A DNA stretch of 64,000 nt, from positions 186,001 to 250,000 of the forward strand of contig NZ_CP086612.1 of the NCBI RefSeq assembly GCF_020883495.1. Direction: 5' to 3'. The translations under genes were made by a program, and so were the position numbers. The notes below the pieces were generated by a model. The model was not told where the DNA came from. It made no database searches and saw only the letters and a program-made list of their open reading frames with translations. The DNA is from Shinella zoogloeoides. GTDB taxonomy: Bacteria; Pseudomonadota; Alphaproteobacteria; Rhizobiales; Rhizobiaceae. Shown here piece after piece: positions 55,196 through 63,232 of this stretch (positions are counted from its first letter, which is position 1; each line of letters begins with the position of its first letter).

Positions 55196-55231
55196 GGCCG
55201 CACGTCTGCGAATCGCGGTTGCTGTCAGGAC

Positions 55232-56049
55232 GGTGGCGTCGCCTTAACCGCCTGTTTTAGCCGACTTGATATTCGGATTGTCATGACCGAATTCCCTGCC
55301 GCCCACTTCAGACGCCACCGCTTTCCTGCCGAGATCATCACCCATGCGGTCTGGCTGTATTTCCGATTTCCGCTCAGTTTACGCGACGTCGAAGATCTGT
55401 TGGCCGAGCGCGGCATCAACGTCTCATTCCAGACCGTCTCGGAATGGGCGGCGAAATTTGGCTTGAAGTTCGCCAATCAGCTCCGACGCCGCTCACGAGG
55501 CCAGTTTGCCGACAAGTGGCAGCTCGATGAGATGGTGGTGACGATCAAGGGAAAGAAATACTGGCTGTGGCGCGCCGTCGATGCCAACGGCTACGTTCTC
55601 GACGCCCTCTTGCAAAGCCGAAGGAACAAGGCAGCAGCCTTGCGTCTGATGCGCAAACTGCTCAAGGGTCAAGGTATCGCCCCGCGCGTGATGCTGACCG
55701 ACAAGCTGCGTTCCTATTCGGCTGCGAAGGCGGATTTGATGCCGAAGGTCGAACATCGCTCGCACAAGGGATTGAACAACCAGGCTGAAAATTCCCATCT
55801 TGCTGTGCGACGACGAGAGCGGCGCATGATGCGCTTCAAGTCCGCGCGGCAATGTCAGCGTTTCGTCTCCACTCACGGCCAGATCGCCAATCTCTTCCTT
55901 CTTCACCGCAAAGACTTGACCGCCGCAGACCATCGCCAGCTTCGCACTCACGCCATCTCGACCTGGCGGGAAATCGCTTTGTCGATTGATGCGTGAAGTT
56001 CAGGTCGAAGAGACTACCGCATCCCAAACTCGGTTAAGGCGACGCCACC
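55232..56049. mobile_element. IS6-family insertion sequence
   Basis: 818 bp bounded by a perfect 19-bp inverted repeat, GGTGGCGTCGCCTTAACCG at the left and its inverse at the right. One transposase gene fills it. The 8 bp on each side (GTCAGGAC and TAGCAAAG) differ, so the element is a product of cointegrate or homologous recombination rather than a simple insertion. Confidence 0.9.
55283..55996 (+). CDS. IS6 family transposase
   Basis: 237 aa from the ATG at 55283. The DDE residues lie in WQLDEMVVTIKGKKYWLWRA, LTDKLRSYSAAK and NQAENSHLAVRRRERRM. The frame is open far upstream, over the copper genes, but the family similarity starts here. Intact. Confidence 0.95.
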   Translation: MTEFPAAHFRRHRFPAEIITHAVWLYFRFPLSLRDVEDLLAERGINVSFQTVSEWAAKFGLKFANQLRRRSRGQFADKWQLDEMVVTIKGKKYWLWRAVDANGYVLDALLQSRRNKAAALRLMRKLLKGQGIAPRVMLTDKLRSYSAAKADLMPKVEHRSHKGLNNQAENSHLAVRRRERRMMRFKSARQCQRFVSTHGQIANLFLLHRKDLTAADHRQLRTHAISTWREIALSIDA

Positions 56050-56230
56050 TAGCAAAGCGGCTGACCCGCTCCACGAGCGACGTCACGTTGGCCTTGCCGA
56101 ACTTCTGGCGAAACTAGATCAGATCGCACTCCCAATGCCTGAACTGCTTGCGGTCGGCGACAACCTCTGGGCGACGCAGAATATTGAGTTCCGGGTTAAA
56201 GCTTTCCAAAGTGCCGCATTTGAAGGCCTG
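56050..56230 (-). pseudogene. IS30 family transposase remnant with in-frame stop
   Basis: Minus-strand translation gives NPELNILRRPEVVADRKQF, RHWECDLI, a TAG stop, then KFGKANVTSLVERVSRF up to the IS6 edge. HWEGDLI and TLVER are IS30 hallmarks. The remaining 200 nt to 56433 show no recognisable gene. Confidence 0.65.
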
Positions 56231-56433
56231 ACAGAAGACCGCACTCGATCATGCCCAAGGGTTCAGAAACTTCTTGCATCATGAGCGGCAACCACAGAAG
56301 CTCCTACAATCAGTACTTGCGTAAGGCAGAACTATCGAACACGCCAAGCTTTTCATATTGTTGCGGATTCCGGTAGTAAAACCAATGACCGCAGATGGGA
56401 TACCTCGACCTCCTTTATTTTAAGAACACTAGC

Positions 56434-57129
56434 TTAGTTTCGCTCCTCAATCTTGACAATGCGGCCGTCTTCCAGTGTCAGGATACGATCAGCGCGGTCA
56501 AGGATGCGGTTGTCATGGGTGACGAGCAAGGTCGTTGTGCCCCGCGCTTCGCCCATGCGTTTCAACAGATCGACGACCTCGGCCGCACTGTCCTTGTCCA
56601 GTGCGGCGGTGGGCTCGTCTGCCAGCACCAGCGCCGGGCTGGAGATAAGGGCCCGAGCCACGGCCACGCGCTGTTTCTGCCCACCTGACAAGTTGGCGGG
56701 CAGGTAGGTCGTGCGGTCTGTCAGGCCGACGAGGCCAAGCGCATGGGCGGCCGCGCGTTGCGCCACGCCGTCGGGCACGCCACCATGCACCTGCACCCCC
56801 ATCATCACATTCTGCGCCGCAGTCAGGCTTTCATGCAGGTTGTGGGCCTGGAATATGAAGCCCAGACGCCGGCGCAGCGCGACAAGCTGTGTCTGGGGTG
56901 CGCCCTTCAGTTCGTGATCCAGAAGCCGTACCGACCCATCCTGTACCGCGCGGAGGCAGCCGATCAGCGTGAGCACCGTGGTCTTGCCAGACCCAGAAGG
57001 GCCCATCAACACGGTGAAGCTGCCGCGTTTCAACGTCAGGTTCACGTCGAACAGGGCTTGTTTCCGGACTTCGCCGCTGCCGAACCAGTGGTTCAAGGCC
57101 CGTACTTCAACGATTGCGTCGCTGTCCAT
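56434..57129 (-). CDS. ABC exporter ATP-binding protein, DevA/LolD-like
   Basis: 231 aa. Walker A GPSGSGKTT, signature LSGGQKQRVAVARAL and Walker B VLADEPTAALD are intact. Together with the permease and HlyD-like genes upstream it forms a DevBCA-type export system (compare heterocyst glycolipid export). It is the last gene of the unit, 9 nt after the permease. Confidence 0.92.
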   Translation of the reverse strand: MDSDAIVEVRALNHWFGSGEVRKQALFDVNLTLKRGSFTVLMGPSGSGKTTVLTLIGCLRAVQDGSVRLLDHELKGAPQTQLVALRRRLGFIFQAHNLHESLTAAQNVMMGVQVHGGVPDGVAQRAAAHALGLVGLTDRTTYLPANLSGGQKQRVAVARALISSPALVLADEPTAALDKDSAAEVVDLLKRMGEARGTTTLLVTHDNRILDRADRILTLEDGRIVKIEERN

Positions 57130-57138
57130 GGCAGCCTC

Positions 57139-58311
57139 CTAGAAGAGATCGGCAGGGTCGGCAGCGGCAAGCCGACGGGTGGCGATGGCGCCGGACAGGG
57201 CGGAAAACACGATGGTGCCGAGGAAGACCGTCGCCGCCATCGAGGGTGTCATGCCCAGTGGCAGGGTGGTTATCTTGCCCATGACTGTCAAAATGGTCGT
57301 CCCGACAACCAGACCGGGGATAAATCCCATGATCCCCAGCACCAGCGCCTCTTCGAAGACGATGCCGAGAAAGAACTGGGGGCCATAACCCATGGCCTTG
57401 AAGGTTGCGTATTCACGCAGGTGGTCGGCCACGTCGGTGGACAGCACCTGATAGACGATCACGATTCCGACGAGAACGCCTATCAGTACGCCGAAGCCGA
57501 AGATGATGCCCGTGGGCCGCTTGGTCTGCTGGTAGCGCAGGTCCTCCTGCGCGGCTTGTTCATAGCTGCGGATGCGCAGGGATGGATCGGAGATCAGGGA
57601 TTTCAGGCGCGCGATCACGGCCTCCGTCTGCGCGCCGGGGCGCAGCGTCAAAAGGATATGGTCGGGCGCCGTGGAACTGCGCGTCGGGAACAGCGACAAA
57701 AAGGTCTGATCCGAGACCAGCATATAGCCATCGCCACCGAACCCGCCTCCGCCGGCAAAGGTGGCGTAAGCGGTGACGGTACGGCCCTGCGTTTCAAAGG
57801 AGAGCGGTGATTGCGGACGGATCGCGGAAGCTTCATCCTTGCCCAGTCCCCGGGCCAGCCGGTCGAGTATCGCCGCATCTTGCACCTGCAAGAGGTACAG
57901 ATCGCTTGCGATATCGGCGGCCAGGAATTCTTTCTTGACCGGGTCCACGCCAAAGGTCGTCAGACTGATGTCCTTCTCGCCCCGGTCCCAGGGAACATTG
58001 GCGATCAGGAGACCCATGCCCGCGGAGACATCCGGATCACCCATTGCCTGTAGCAGCCATTGCCTTGCGACATTGCCGCCATCGGTCAGGGTGCTCGCGT
58101 CGCTGGCCGAAATCATGATATCTGCCTGGAAGAAATCATAGGGTCGCAATGTTGCAGCACCCATCGAATTCATGATCCCAAGCTGGACGAAGACCAGCAC
58201 ATTGGCAAAGGCCACGCCGGCCAGTGCCGCCGCAAAGCGGGTGCGGTTATGGGTCAATTGCAGCCAGCCGATCGGCAGCCGCCCGAACAGGCGTTGCAGC
58301 AGGTAGCTCAT
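57139..58311 (-). CDS. ABC exporter permease, DevC/MacB-like
   Basis: 390 aa with an N-terminal membrane helix (NRTRFAAALAGVAFANVLVF), a large periplasmic domain and three C-terminal helices of the FtsX type (TGIIFGFGVLIGVLVGIVIV and so on). This is the DevC topology. It overlaps the HlyD-like gene by 4 nt. Confidence 0.9.
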   Translation of the reverse strand: MSYLLQRLFGRLPIGWLQLTHNRTRFAAALAGVAFANVLVFVQLGIMNSMGAATLRPYDFFQADIMISASDASTLTDGGNVARQWLLQAMGDPDVSAGMGLLIANVPWDRGEKDISLTTFGVDPVKKEFLAADIASDLYLLQVQDAAILDRLARGLGKDEASAIRPQSPLSFETQGRTVTAYATFAGGGGFGGDGYMLVSDQTFLSLFPTRSSTAPDHILLTLRPGAQTEAVIARLKSLISDPSLRIRSYEQAAQEDLRYQQTKRPTGIIFGFGVLIGVLVGIVIVYQVLSTDVADHLREYATFKAMGYGPQFFLGIVFEEALVLGIMGFIPGLVVGTTILTVMGKITTLPLGMTPSMAATVFLGTIVFSALSGAIATRRLAAADPADLF

Positions 58312-59522
58312 GGATTGACCCGCGCAGTGGTGTCAATGCGGGCTATGACCTCGAGATTCGTGAAGCGTGCGGCAAGTTCAGAGGAGGCCTTGTCCAGCAC
58401 CACCAGGACCTGGATCACGCGCGCATCCTTGTTTTCCGCCGCGTCGTCCGAAATCAGTCCCTGCCGTCCCACGGTCAGCCCGATGCTGTCCACCCGGCCC
58501 TGAAGCGTGACACCCAGTGCCGGGGTGGCCAACTCCACCGGTTGGCCGACCAAAACATTACTGATGCGGTCCTGCCAGATCTCCACCTCGGCCATCATCT
58601 GGTCGGTGTCGCCCATGTCCATGATGCCGTCGGTAGGAGGGCGCTGTCCGGGCGTAACATGGATGTCGAGGATTGTACCGGTGATCGGGGCCACGACCTC
58701 GGCGCGCGCAAGATCAAGCTGCGCACGGGCGAGGTCGGATCGGGCGGCATCCACATTGCGGCTCGCCACGATCACATCGGGCTGTTCGTCCAGCGTGACT
58801 GCGGCATAGCGCGTTAACGTCGCCTCGGCGCGCACCACGGAAAGTTGGGCGCTCTCTGCCGCCGAACGGGCGGCATCGAGCGTAGCCTGTGTGCCCACAT
58901 CGTGCGAAACGAGTTCTGCCGTTCGCGCCAGCGTCGTGGCGGCTTCTGCCGCAGTGGCCAGGGCCTGATCAAGCGTAGCTTGTGCTTCGTTGCGGCTTGC
59001 CTCTATCGCGGCACGGGTCTGAATGAGGTTTGCTTCGCGCACGGCAAGGTTTGCCTCGGCCGTCAGGACCGCGCCGGTCAGAGCCGAGTGATTGTCGAGC
59101 CGCGCCAGCACGGTGCCCTTCTCCACCCGGTCACCCACGGATACGAGGATTTCGGCAACGCGCGCATCGCCCGCGCCGTAGGGTGCCGCCACAACCGAGA
59201 CATCGCCACGCGGCATCACCCGCGCCAACCCCACCACATCGGTGGGCAGCAGGGTTTCCGCCATCTTCGACGGCAGCTCGATCTCGGGCGGCAGCGCAAT
59301 GGGTGCATCCGAGCCGCCACCGGGAGTAAGGCCCGTCAGTGCGTAGAACTTCTGCAAGCCCGTCGGTTGAAAATACAGTCCCAGCACCGCGCCCGAGAAC
59401 ATGAACACCGGGACCAGCAGGACCAGCAGATAGCGCTTGCGAAACCAGCGGCGCCGGCGAGCAACTGTCGGCTCAGACAGTTTCAGATCAATCGGAAGGC
59501 TTTGCTCTTCGGGCGCTGACAT
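58308..59522 (-). CDS. HlyD/DevB-like periplasmic adaptor protein
   Basis: 404 aa from the ATG at 59522, preceded by AGAGAAG; the longer frame upstream is not family-like. One N-terminal helix (YLLVLLVPVFMFSGAVLGLY), a lipoyl-type half (VSVGDRVEKGTVLARLDN), a long coiled coil rich in Ala and Glu, and the second lipoyl/beta-barrel part (VVAPITGTILDIHVTPGQ) are in order. It links the inner-membrane pump to an outer-membrane channel not encoded here. Confidence 0.9.
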   Translation of the reverse strand: MSAPEEQSLPIDLKLSEPTVARRRRWFRKRYLLVLLVPVFMFSGAVLGLYFQPTGLQKFYALTGLTPGGGSDAPIALPPEIELPSKMAETLLPTDVVGLARVMPRGDVSVVAAPYGAGDARVAEILVSVGDRVEKGTVLARLDNHSALTGAVLTAEANLAVREANLIQTRAAIEASRNEAQATLDQALATAAEAATTLARTAELVSHDVGTQATLDAARSAAESAQLSVVRAEATLTRYAAVTLDEQPDVIVASRNVDAARSDLARAQLDLARAEVVAPITGTILDIHVTPGQRPPTDGIMDMGDTDQMMAEVEIWQDRISNVLVGQPVELATPALGVTLQGRVDSIGLTVGRQGLISDDAAENKDARVIQVLVVLDKASSELAARFTNLEVIARIDTTARVNP

Positions 59523-59696
59523 GGCGGTCTTCTCTTTCTGTCGATCTTGGAAATTTGGATTGATGCCCAACCCGATTGAACCCGCTACGTCGAGACGTTT
59601 CCAGCATGATGACCCATGACTGCTCTTGTCCAGCACATTCGCCAGGCTCCCCCCGCCGGCGACCTTTAACGGTCGAGCCCCACTCGGTAGTCGCCG

Positions 59697-60188
59697 CTAC
59701 TCCGCCGGACGGATCATGCGGATCATGACGTTGTTTTTCAGCACGATCCGATGGAAGGGAATAGCCAGGACATGCAGAGCGACAAGCGCCAGAAGCACGA
59801 CCTTGAAGATGTTGTGGACCTGTGCGGCAATGGTGAGATCGACGAACCACGCCAATGCACCCGATACAGACATGATCGCCAGTACCGCATAGAAGGCCCA
59901 GTGGGCGACATGGCTCAGCAGCTTTAGCGGCGCGGGTTCATTCGCGGGCGGTAGAGGCGCGCCACGCGTCAGACGCAGGGCCAGTCGCCACAGGATGAAG
60001 ACGAGGATCAGCCCGCCGCCCGCGACATGGGCCAGGATCAGTGGGTCGAAGGCATAGTCCGTGCCCTGCCGGATCGCATCCCAGGCAGAGGCGATGGAGT
60101 CCTTGAAGATATATTGACCGGCGACCAGCAGGGCGACGATCCAGTGGAGCGCGATCTGCGCTCCGGAATAACCTGTGGGATGTGTCAT
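59697..60188 (-). CDS. Cytochrome b561 family protein
   Basis: 163 aa from the ATG at 60188. Four membrane helices with the expected haem-ligand His (IALHWIVALLVAG, LAHVAGGG, VAHWAFYAV, ALVALHVLAIPFHR). It is a likely diheme b561 carrying electrons in the inner membrane. It lies between the export unit and the EF-hand gene in the same orientation; the 174 nt downstream show no gene. Confidence 0.9.
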   Translation of the reverse strand: MTHPTGYSGAQIALHWIVALLVAGQYIFKDSIASAWDAIRQGTDYAFDPLILAHVAGGGLILVFILWRLALRLTRGAPLPPANEPAPLKLLSHVAHWAFYAVLAIMSVSGALAWFVDLTIAAQVHNIFKVVLLALVALHVLAIPFHRIVLKNNVMIRMIRPAE

Positions 60189-60248
60189 GGCTCTGTCCCT
60201 TTGAATGATTGGGCGGGCACCTTTCGGCACCCGCTATCCCCTGTCTGG

Positions 60249-60770
60249 TTACGGTTTGGTCGGGGTTCCGGCATTGATGTCTGTCAAGCGGCCCATGCGG
60301 GCCATCATCTTCACGGGAAAGGTGATTTCCTCGGCGCTGATTTCCTTGTTGCCATCATCATCGAGCATGGCGAAGGGTCGCGCGGCCATGCCTTTGGTCA
60401 CCTCGGAAAAGAGCGCGGCAAATTCCGCCTCGGACAGAGCGCCGCTCTTGTCGGCATCATGGGTGGCGAGCAGGGCGGAAACACCGGCCTCTGCCTCCGT
60501 AGCCGTGACCTTGCCGTCCTTGTCGGCATCGAAAGACTGGAAGACCGGATTTTCGGCAAAGCCGTTCATGCCCATCGGGCCATGGCCGGCGCGCTGGCCC
60601 ATCCGGCCAGGCCCCCATCCTGCGCCGTCGGCGCCCTGCATCATCATGCCCGGTGCATGGCCTCCCATCATGCCCCAGGGGCCGCCGCCCGCGATGGCCG
60701 GAATGGTCGCACCGCCGATGACTGCGACGGCAGCGATGGCGCCAAGAGTAAGGATCGTCTTGCGTTTCAT
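60249..60770 (-). CDS. Exported EF-hand protein with Gly/Met-rich N-terminal region
   Basis: 173 aa with AGGTGAG before the ATG. A signal peptide (TLGAIAAVAVIGGATIPAIA) is followed by a Gly/Met/His-rich stretch (GMMGGHAPGMMMQGADGAG) and three EF-hand-like loops: DADKDGKVTATE, DADKSGALSEAE and DDDGNKEISAEE. The first two match the 12-residue calcium loop. It is divergent from the two-component genes and may be the sensed output of the calcium or copper response. Confidence 0.85.
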   Translation of the reverse strand: MKRKTILTLGAIAAVAVIGGATIPAIAGGGPWGMMGGHAPGMMMQGADGAGWGPGRMGQRAGHGPMGMNGFAENPVFQSFDADKDGKVTATEAEAGVSALLATHDADKSGALSEAEFAALFSEVTKGMAARPFAMLDDDGNKEISAEEITFPVKMMARMGRLTDINAGTPTKP

Positions 60771-60856
60771 GGTCTCACCTCTTCGGGTCTGTGTTTCGAA
60801 TGAGACCAGGATGGAGGGGCTTTGTCGCAGAAGGATGCCGCGACGGGGCCTGAATT

Positions 60857-60899
60857 GTATCCGTCTGTCGCAAGGACAGGGAGTGCGACAGACGGATAC
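60857..60899. promoter_or_regulatory. Perfect 16-bp inverted repeat in the divergent EF-hand/response regulator promoter
   Basis: GTATCCGTCTGTCGCA (60857-60872) and TGCGACAGACGGATAC (60884-60899) are exact inverses with an 11-nt spacer. The region is 87 nt from the EF-hand gene start and 45 nt from the response regulator start. It lacks a T-run, so an operator is more likely than a terminator. The half-site TCTGTCGCA could be the box of the response regulator encoded next door. Confidence 0.7.
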
Positions 60900-60943
60900 G
60901 CAAAATTCCTCCCGCTTGCTGCAACGGCAGGCTATGTAAGGGC

Positions 60944-61669
60944 ATGACTGATCTATCGCCCCATATCCTGGTCGTGGACGACCATCGCGAAATCCGCGAT
61001 GCGGTGACGCGATATCTGGAAAAGAACGGGATGCGCGCAACGCCTGCTCGCGATGCCGCGGAAATGGACGTGGCTCTGAAGGCCGGAAGGTTCGATCTGA
61101 TCGTTCTCGATGTGATGATGCCAGGCGAGGATGGGCTTTCCGCCGCGCGGCGCGTTTCGGCCAGCGGCGGCCCGCCGATCCTGATGCTCAGCGCCTTGGG
61201 CGAGGAGACCGACCGCATCGTTGGTCTGGAAATCGGCGCCGACGACTATCTGGTGAAGCCTTTCAATCCGCGCGAACTCCTGGCGCGGATCAAGGCCATC
61301 TTGCGACGTTCTGACCGGCCCGAGCCCATGGCTGGTACTCTTGGTGGGCGCAAGCTGGCCTTCGCAGGTTGGGTGCTCGACACCGATACCCGCGCCCTCA
61401 CGCATCAGGACGGGCGTGAAGTCAGCCTGACAAGCGCCGAGTTCAAGTTGCTGACCATCTTTCTGGAACGCCCGCGCTTCGTGCTGTCGCGCGATCAGCT
61501 GTTGGACCTGACGTCCGGCCGGGTAGCCGAGGTTTTCGACCGCACCATCGACAACCAGGTCAGCCGCCTGCGCCGCAAGATCGAAGATGACGCGGCAAGC
61601 CCCAGGATCATCGCCACCATTCGGGCGGGTGGCTACAGCCTTGCGACCGATGTCCGAGAGGTGAATTGA
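60944..61669 (+). CDS. OmpR family response regulator
   Basis: 241 aa. The receiver domain has VVDDHRE, phospho-acceptor Asp56 in LIVLDVMMPGEDG and the Lys of DDYLVKPF; the C-terminal winged helix includes LTSAEFKLLTIFLERP and FDRTIDNQVSRLRRKIE. The stop overlaps the sensor kinase start. It probably controls the divergent genes and itself. Confidence 0.94.
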   Translation: MTDLSPHILVVDDHREIRDAVTRYLEKNGMRATPARDAAEMDVALKAGRFDLIVLDVMMPGEDGLSAARRVSASGGPPILMLSALGEETDRIVGLEIGADDYLVKPFNPRELLARIKAILRRSDRPEPMAGTLGGRKLAFAGWVLDTDTRALTHQDGREVSLTSAEFKLLTIFLERPRFVLSRDQLLDLTSGRVAEVFDRTIDNQVSRLRRKIEDDAASPRIIATIRAGGYSLATDVREVN

Positions 61670-63054
61670 TGCGGCTTGCCCCTCGCAGCCTGACCGGGCA
61701 GTTGGCACTGTTGATCCTGGTCGCCTTCCTGGTGGCCCAGTTCATAAGCCTCTGGCTTTTCACGGGTGAACGCGGGACCGCCTTGCAAGCCAGCCTCAGA
61801 GTCGAAACCGCCGAGCGGGCAGCGGCGGTCGTTCTCGCACTGGAAGCCGCCGAACCGGAAAATCGTCCGGGCGTCCTTGCCGCGGCCCGCTCGCATCAAG
61901 CGCAATTCGAGGTGGGAGAGAGCGCGATCAGTTTGAAGGAAACTGAGCTACCGGCGGTCCGATCCAGGGTAACAGATGTGCTGGGAAGCCCGCGCGAGAT
62001 TCGTGCCGAAGAAGTCGGGATCTCCCCGCGCGACGGCCGTCCCATGACGCCTCCTGCCGCGCTTGCCTGGTTGCGTGACCGGCTGCTGGCCGCAGGCGTG
62101 GCTCCAACCGAACTTCGCCTGTCCGTGCTCTTGAAGGACGGGACCTGGCTCAATGTCCGCTCCCGCAACGACCGCCGGGATTTCCAGCTCCCTCCGGCTA
62201 TCCTGGGCACTATTCTGCTTTCGTTGGCGCTGATCATGGCAGCGCTCTGGCTTGGACTGCGCCGGATCACCGGCCCGCTGCGACACCTTGTTCAGGCGGC
62301 GGAAGAGATGGGGATCGACGGTCCGGCATTTTCCATGCCGCGCGGCGGGCCCGACGAGGTGCGCGCACTGTCCGACGCGATGGAGCGGATGCAGGCACGC
62401 ATATCCGGCATGGTTGCCGACCGGACGCGAATGCTGGCGGCGCTCGGTCACGATCTTAGGTCGCCCATCACGGCGCTGCGCCTGCGGGCGGAGATGGTCG
62501 ATGATGACGAGACGCGAGAGCGCATGGCAGCGACGCTGGATGAAATGCAGGACATGGTCGAGGCGACGCTGGCCTATGCCCGTGGCGTCTCGCCTGACCA
62601 GCCGATGGAACCGACGGACATTTCGCGACTGCTCCTGGATCTGGCCTCCGAACTGAGCGAAACCGGTCCGCAGGTGGTAACCGGCACGATGGAACCCGTC
62701 ACCTTGCCGCTTCGGCGGACGCCGATGCGGCGCGCCTTGCGCAACCTGATAGAGAATGCCCAGCGTTACGGGGGCGAAGCGGTCATTGGTCTCAGTCGAA
62801 TGGGCAGCGATGTCGTCATTTCCATCGACGATACAGGACCGGGCATACCCGATGCGGATCTCTCCCGCGTCTTCGAGCCGTTTACACGGCTTGAACAATC
62901 CCGCTCTCGTGAGACCGGGGGTGTCGGGTTGGGTCTCCCCATTGCGAGAGCCATACTGCACGCGCATGGCGGAACGGTGGAGTTAACGAACCGGGCCAAG
63001 GGCGGCCTGCGGGCGACCATTACACTGCGAGGCGCGGTTGCACGAGAGGGGTGA
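61669..63054 (+). CDS. Sensor histidine kinase (EnvZ/RstB type)
   Basis: 461 aa from the ATG overlapping the regulator stop (TGATG). Two membrane helices (LTGQLALLILVAFLVAQFIS and PPAILGTILLSLALIMAALW) bracket a periplasmic domain of about 120 residues; then HAMP, the H-box GHDLRSPITALRL, N-box NLIENAQRYGG and G-box DDTGPGIPD. Periplasmic sensor and inner-membrane location are expected. Downstream, 178 AT-rich nt show no gene. Confidence 0.93.
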   Translation: MRLAPRSLTGQLALLILVAFLVAQFISLWLFTGERGTALQASLRVETAERAAAVVLALEAAEPENRPGVLAAARSHQAQFEVGESAISLKETELPAVRSRVTDVLGSPREIRAEEVGISPRDGRPMTPPAALAWLRDRLLAAGVAPTELRLSVLLKDGTWLNVRSRNDRRDFQLPPAILGTILLSLALIMAALWLGLRRITGPLRHLVQAAEEMGIDGPAFSMPRGGPDEVRALSDAMERMQARISGMVADRTRMLAALGHDLRSPITALRLRAEMVDDDETRERMAATLDEMQDMVEATLAYARGVSPDQPMEPTDISRLLLDLASELSETGPQVVTGTMEPVTLPLRRTPMRRALRNLIENAQRYGGEAVIGLSRMGSDVVISIDDTGPGIPDADLSRVFEPFTRLEQSRSRETGGVGLGLPIARAILHAHGGTVELTNRAKGGLRATITLRGAVAREG

Positions 63055-63232
63055 CGCGGCTGCGTTTTTTCAGATTGGGTCAATCGGGATTCCAAATCTG
63101 TTAAAATAGAAAATACGTGAGCTCAATTTTGTTGCCACCACACAGAAGGACCTCAACAACTGCTCCGTCGCGAATAAAATGGGACTGCTAGTGGCTCATA
63201 ATTGATGCGGGGTTCTCAAGGCGGAATGGCCG

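Noticed and set aside
54044..55282. N-terminal extension of more than 400 codons to the IS6 transposase
   Set aside because: The extension crosses the IS6 terminal repeat and is antisense to the beta-propeller gene; transposase similarity starts at 55283.
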